Shown in pieces: positions 63,336 through 64,000 of a DNA stretch of 64,000 nt. A model generated the notes under the pieces. It searched no databases and had not been told where the DNA came from. It was given only the letters and a program-made list of their open reading frames with translations. This stretch comes from a virus. Numbering within the stretch: the stretch's first letter is position 1; each line of letters starts with the position of its first letter. The stretch is from positions 1-64,000 of the IMG/VR virus record IMGVR_UViG_3300012206_000001. One strand, 5' to 3'. The position numbers and the translations under genes are program-made.

Positions 63336-63548
63336 TTACCGGCACATGAACGGGGTTAGCGCGGCGTGCAGCCGCATGAGGTCAGCGGAATCGTAGGCCG
63401 GCACCGGGCGTCCTGGCTTGCCGGTGCGCCGCCAATCGTCGGGCTGCCAGCCGAGGGCGCGGACGATGGCGCGGAGCTGGGCCTCGGTCACCGGCGGGTC
63501 GAGCACCTGCGCGGCCTCGGCGAGGGTGAGCGCGACCGCCGCAGGCAT
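63336..63548 (-). CDS. Small DNA-binding-like protein, paralogue of the HNH N terminus
   Basis: 70 residues: LTLAEAAQVLDPPVTEAQLR, AIVRALGWQPDDWRRTGKPG, RPVPAYDSADLMRLHAAL. The pattern (helix, P(V/S)TExQ, RTGxxGRPxxxYDxxxLMRxHAA) is shared with the HNH protein next door. Looks like a winged helix with a GRP-type wing. Confidence 0.6.
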   Translation of the reverse strand: MPAAVALTLAEAAQVLDPPVTEAQLRAIVRALGWQPDDWRRTGKPGRPVPAYDSADLMRLHAALTPFMCR

Positions 63549-63598
63549 GACGCCTATGGTGCCGCAGGCGGCTCACGAGACGGGAATCGTTCACGGCG

Positions 63599-63718
63599 TC
63601 ACCATGGCAGGGTCAGCCACGCCGCGATGATGAACAGGAGGATGAGGATGAGGATAAGCAGGAGGATGGACCCGACCGCGGCGAGCACCACCAGGACGCT
63701 GAGCACGTCAAAGATCAT
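63599..63718 (-). CDS. Small single-helix membrane protein
   Basis: 39 residues: MIFDVLSVLVVLAAVGSILL then LILILILLFIIAAWLTLPW, almost wholly hydrophobic. Overlaps the neighbouring gene. Unknown role. Confidence 0.5.
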   Translation of the reverse strand: MIFDVLSVLVVLAAVGSILLLILILILLFIIAAWLTLPW

Positions 63719-63902
63719 ATGGCCGCCCGATGTGGCAGCCGGGATGCCCGCACCCGCACGGCAGGACAGGGGCCCGCACCGGGCCCCGGCACAGGTGCCC
63801 GAACACCAGCGGATCGCACAGGCACCCGCACGGGCGGCGCACCTCCGCCGCCGGCTCCGGGGCGGCCACGACAGGCGGCCCGAACGGCCACGACGGCGTC
63901 AT
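63708..63902 (-). CDS. Small Cys-rich protein
   Basis: 64 residues: RRPCGCLCDPLVFGHLCRGP, VLPCGCGHPGCHIGRPYDL. Seven Cys and two His, probably metal-binding. ATGA overlap with the gene upstream. No family recognised. Confidence 0.5.
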   Translation of the reverse strand: MTPSWPFGPPVVAAPEPAAEVRRPCGCLCDPLVFGHLCRGPVRAPVLPCGCGHPGCHIGRPYDL

Positions 63903-64000
63903 GGCGCCCTCTCGAATCCGTAGCGCCCCGCCAGCTCCGGCAGCTCGGCCGCCTTCAGCCCATGGCAGGCGATGTACAGGCGGGGAACGAGCCAGCAGCC
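63899..64000 (-). CDS. Partial gene running off the window edge
   Basis: Only the last 33 codons are in the window: GCWLVPRLYIACHGLKAAEL then PELAGRYGFERAP. The frame is open to the edge. No family can be assigned. Confidence 0.5.
   Translation of the reverse strand, partial: GCWLVPRLYIACHGLKAAELPELAGRYGFERAP

Overview
The window is very GC-rich (about 70%) and looks like the genome of a temperate, long-tailed phage of an actinobacterium, or a phage/plasmid hybrid. Signs of the host group are the DUF397/DUF6879/DUF5753 regulator set, a DUF2637 membrane protein beside an FtsK-type ATPase, frequent GTG starts, GTGA/ATGA gene overlaps, and a tRNA-Arg 3' half used as an attachment core. No integrase is visible, so that gene, if present, lies outside the window.

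Layout. 1-1.7 kb: an attP-like site (tRNA-Arg fragment flanked by repeated decamers) between two GIY-YIG genes. 1.7-15.3 kb, minus strand: a tightly overlapping early operon with a DNA methyltransferase interrupted by an HNH gene, a PD-(D/E)XK nuclease, a replication initiator carrying six iterons inside its own coding sequence, a helicase-loader-like protein, RecT and YqaJ recombinases, a MazG-like protein and many small Cys-rich proteins. 15.3-16.6 kb: an immunity-type switch with a repressor, two palindromic operators and a divergent regulator. 16.7-24.0 kb, mostly plus strand: a plasmid-like module (HTH regulators, MerR/Xis-type protein, FtsK/SpoIIIE ATPase, DUF2637 protein). A strong hairpin at 24.03 kb separates it from the late genes.

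24.1-60.7 kb, minus strand, transcribed right to left: terminase small and large subunits (the large one split in two), portal, prohead protease, major capsid protein (interrupted by a group I intron), a sugar/methyl-transfer block, head-tail connectors, major tail protein (frameshifted), tail chaperones with a -1 slippery site, tape measure, a 1971-residue tail protein with a GH26-like enzyme domain, and a lysis cassette (holin-like proteins, a DUF1906 lysin, a permuted NlpC/P60-like hydrolase). 60.8-64 kb: small left-going genes and two HNH genes.

Two things stand out. First, endonuclease genes are extremely dense: about 13 of the GIY-YIG, HNH and endonuclease VII types plus a PD-(D/E)XK nuclease. 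Several plus-strand copies sit against late transcription, and three of different families share one 5' leader: a long GC hairpin, TGA, a 5-bp hairpin with the ribosome-binding region in its loop, CT, then the start codon. Second, the late region carries a plus-strand cargo operon, an Ltp-type superinfection-exclusion lipoprotein plus a ribbon-helix-helix protein. Its own consensus promoter is overlapped by three heptamers spaced 11 bp apart.

Several genes carry single-base or short frameshifts (an XRE regulator, the major tail protein, a glycosyltransferase, a small protein between the terminase halves, a Cys-rich protein). Some lie in G/C runs, so assembly error and genuine decay cannot be separated from this sequence alone.
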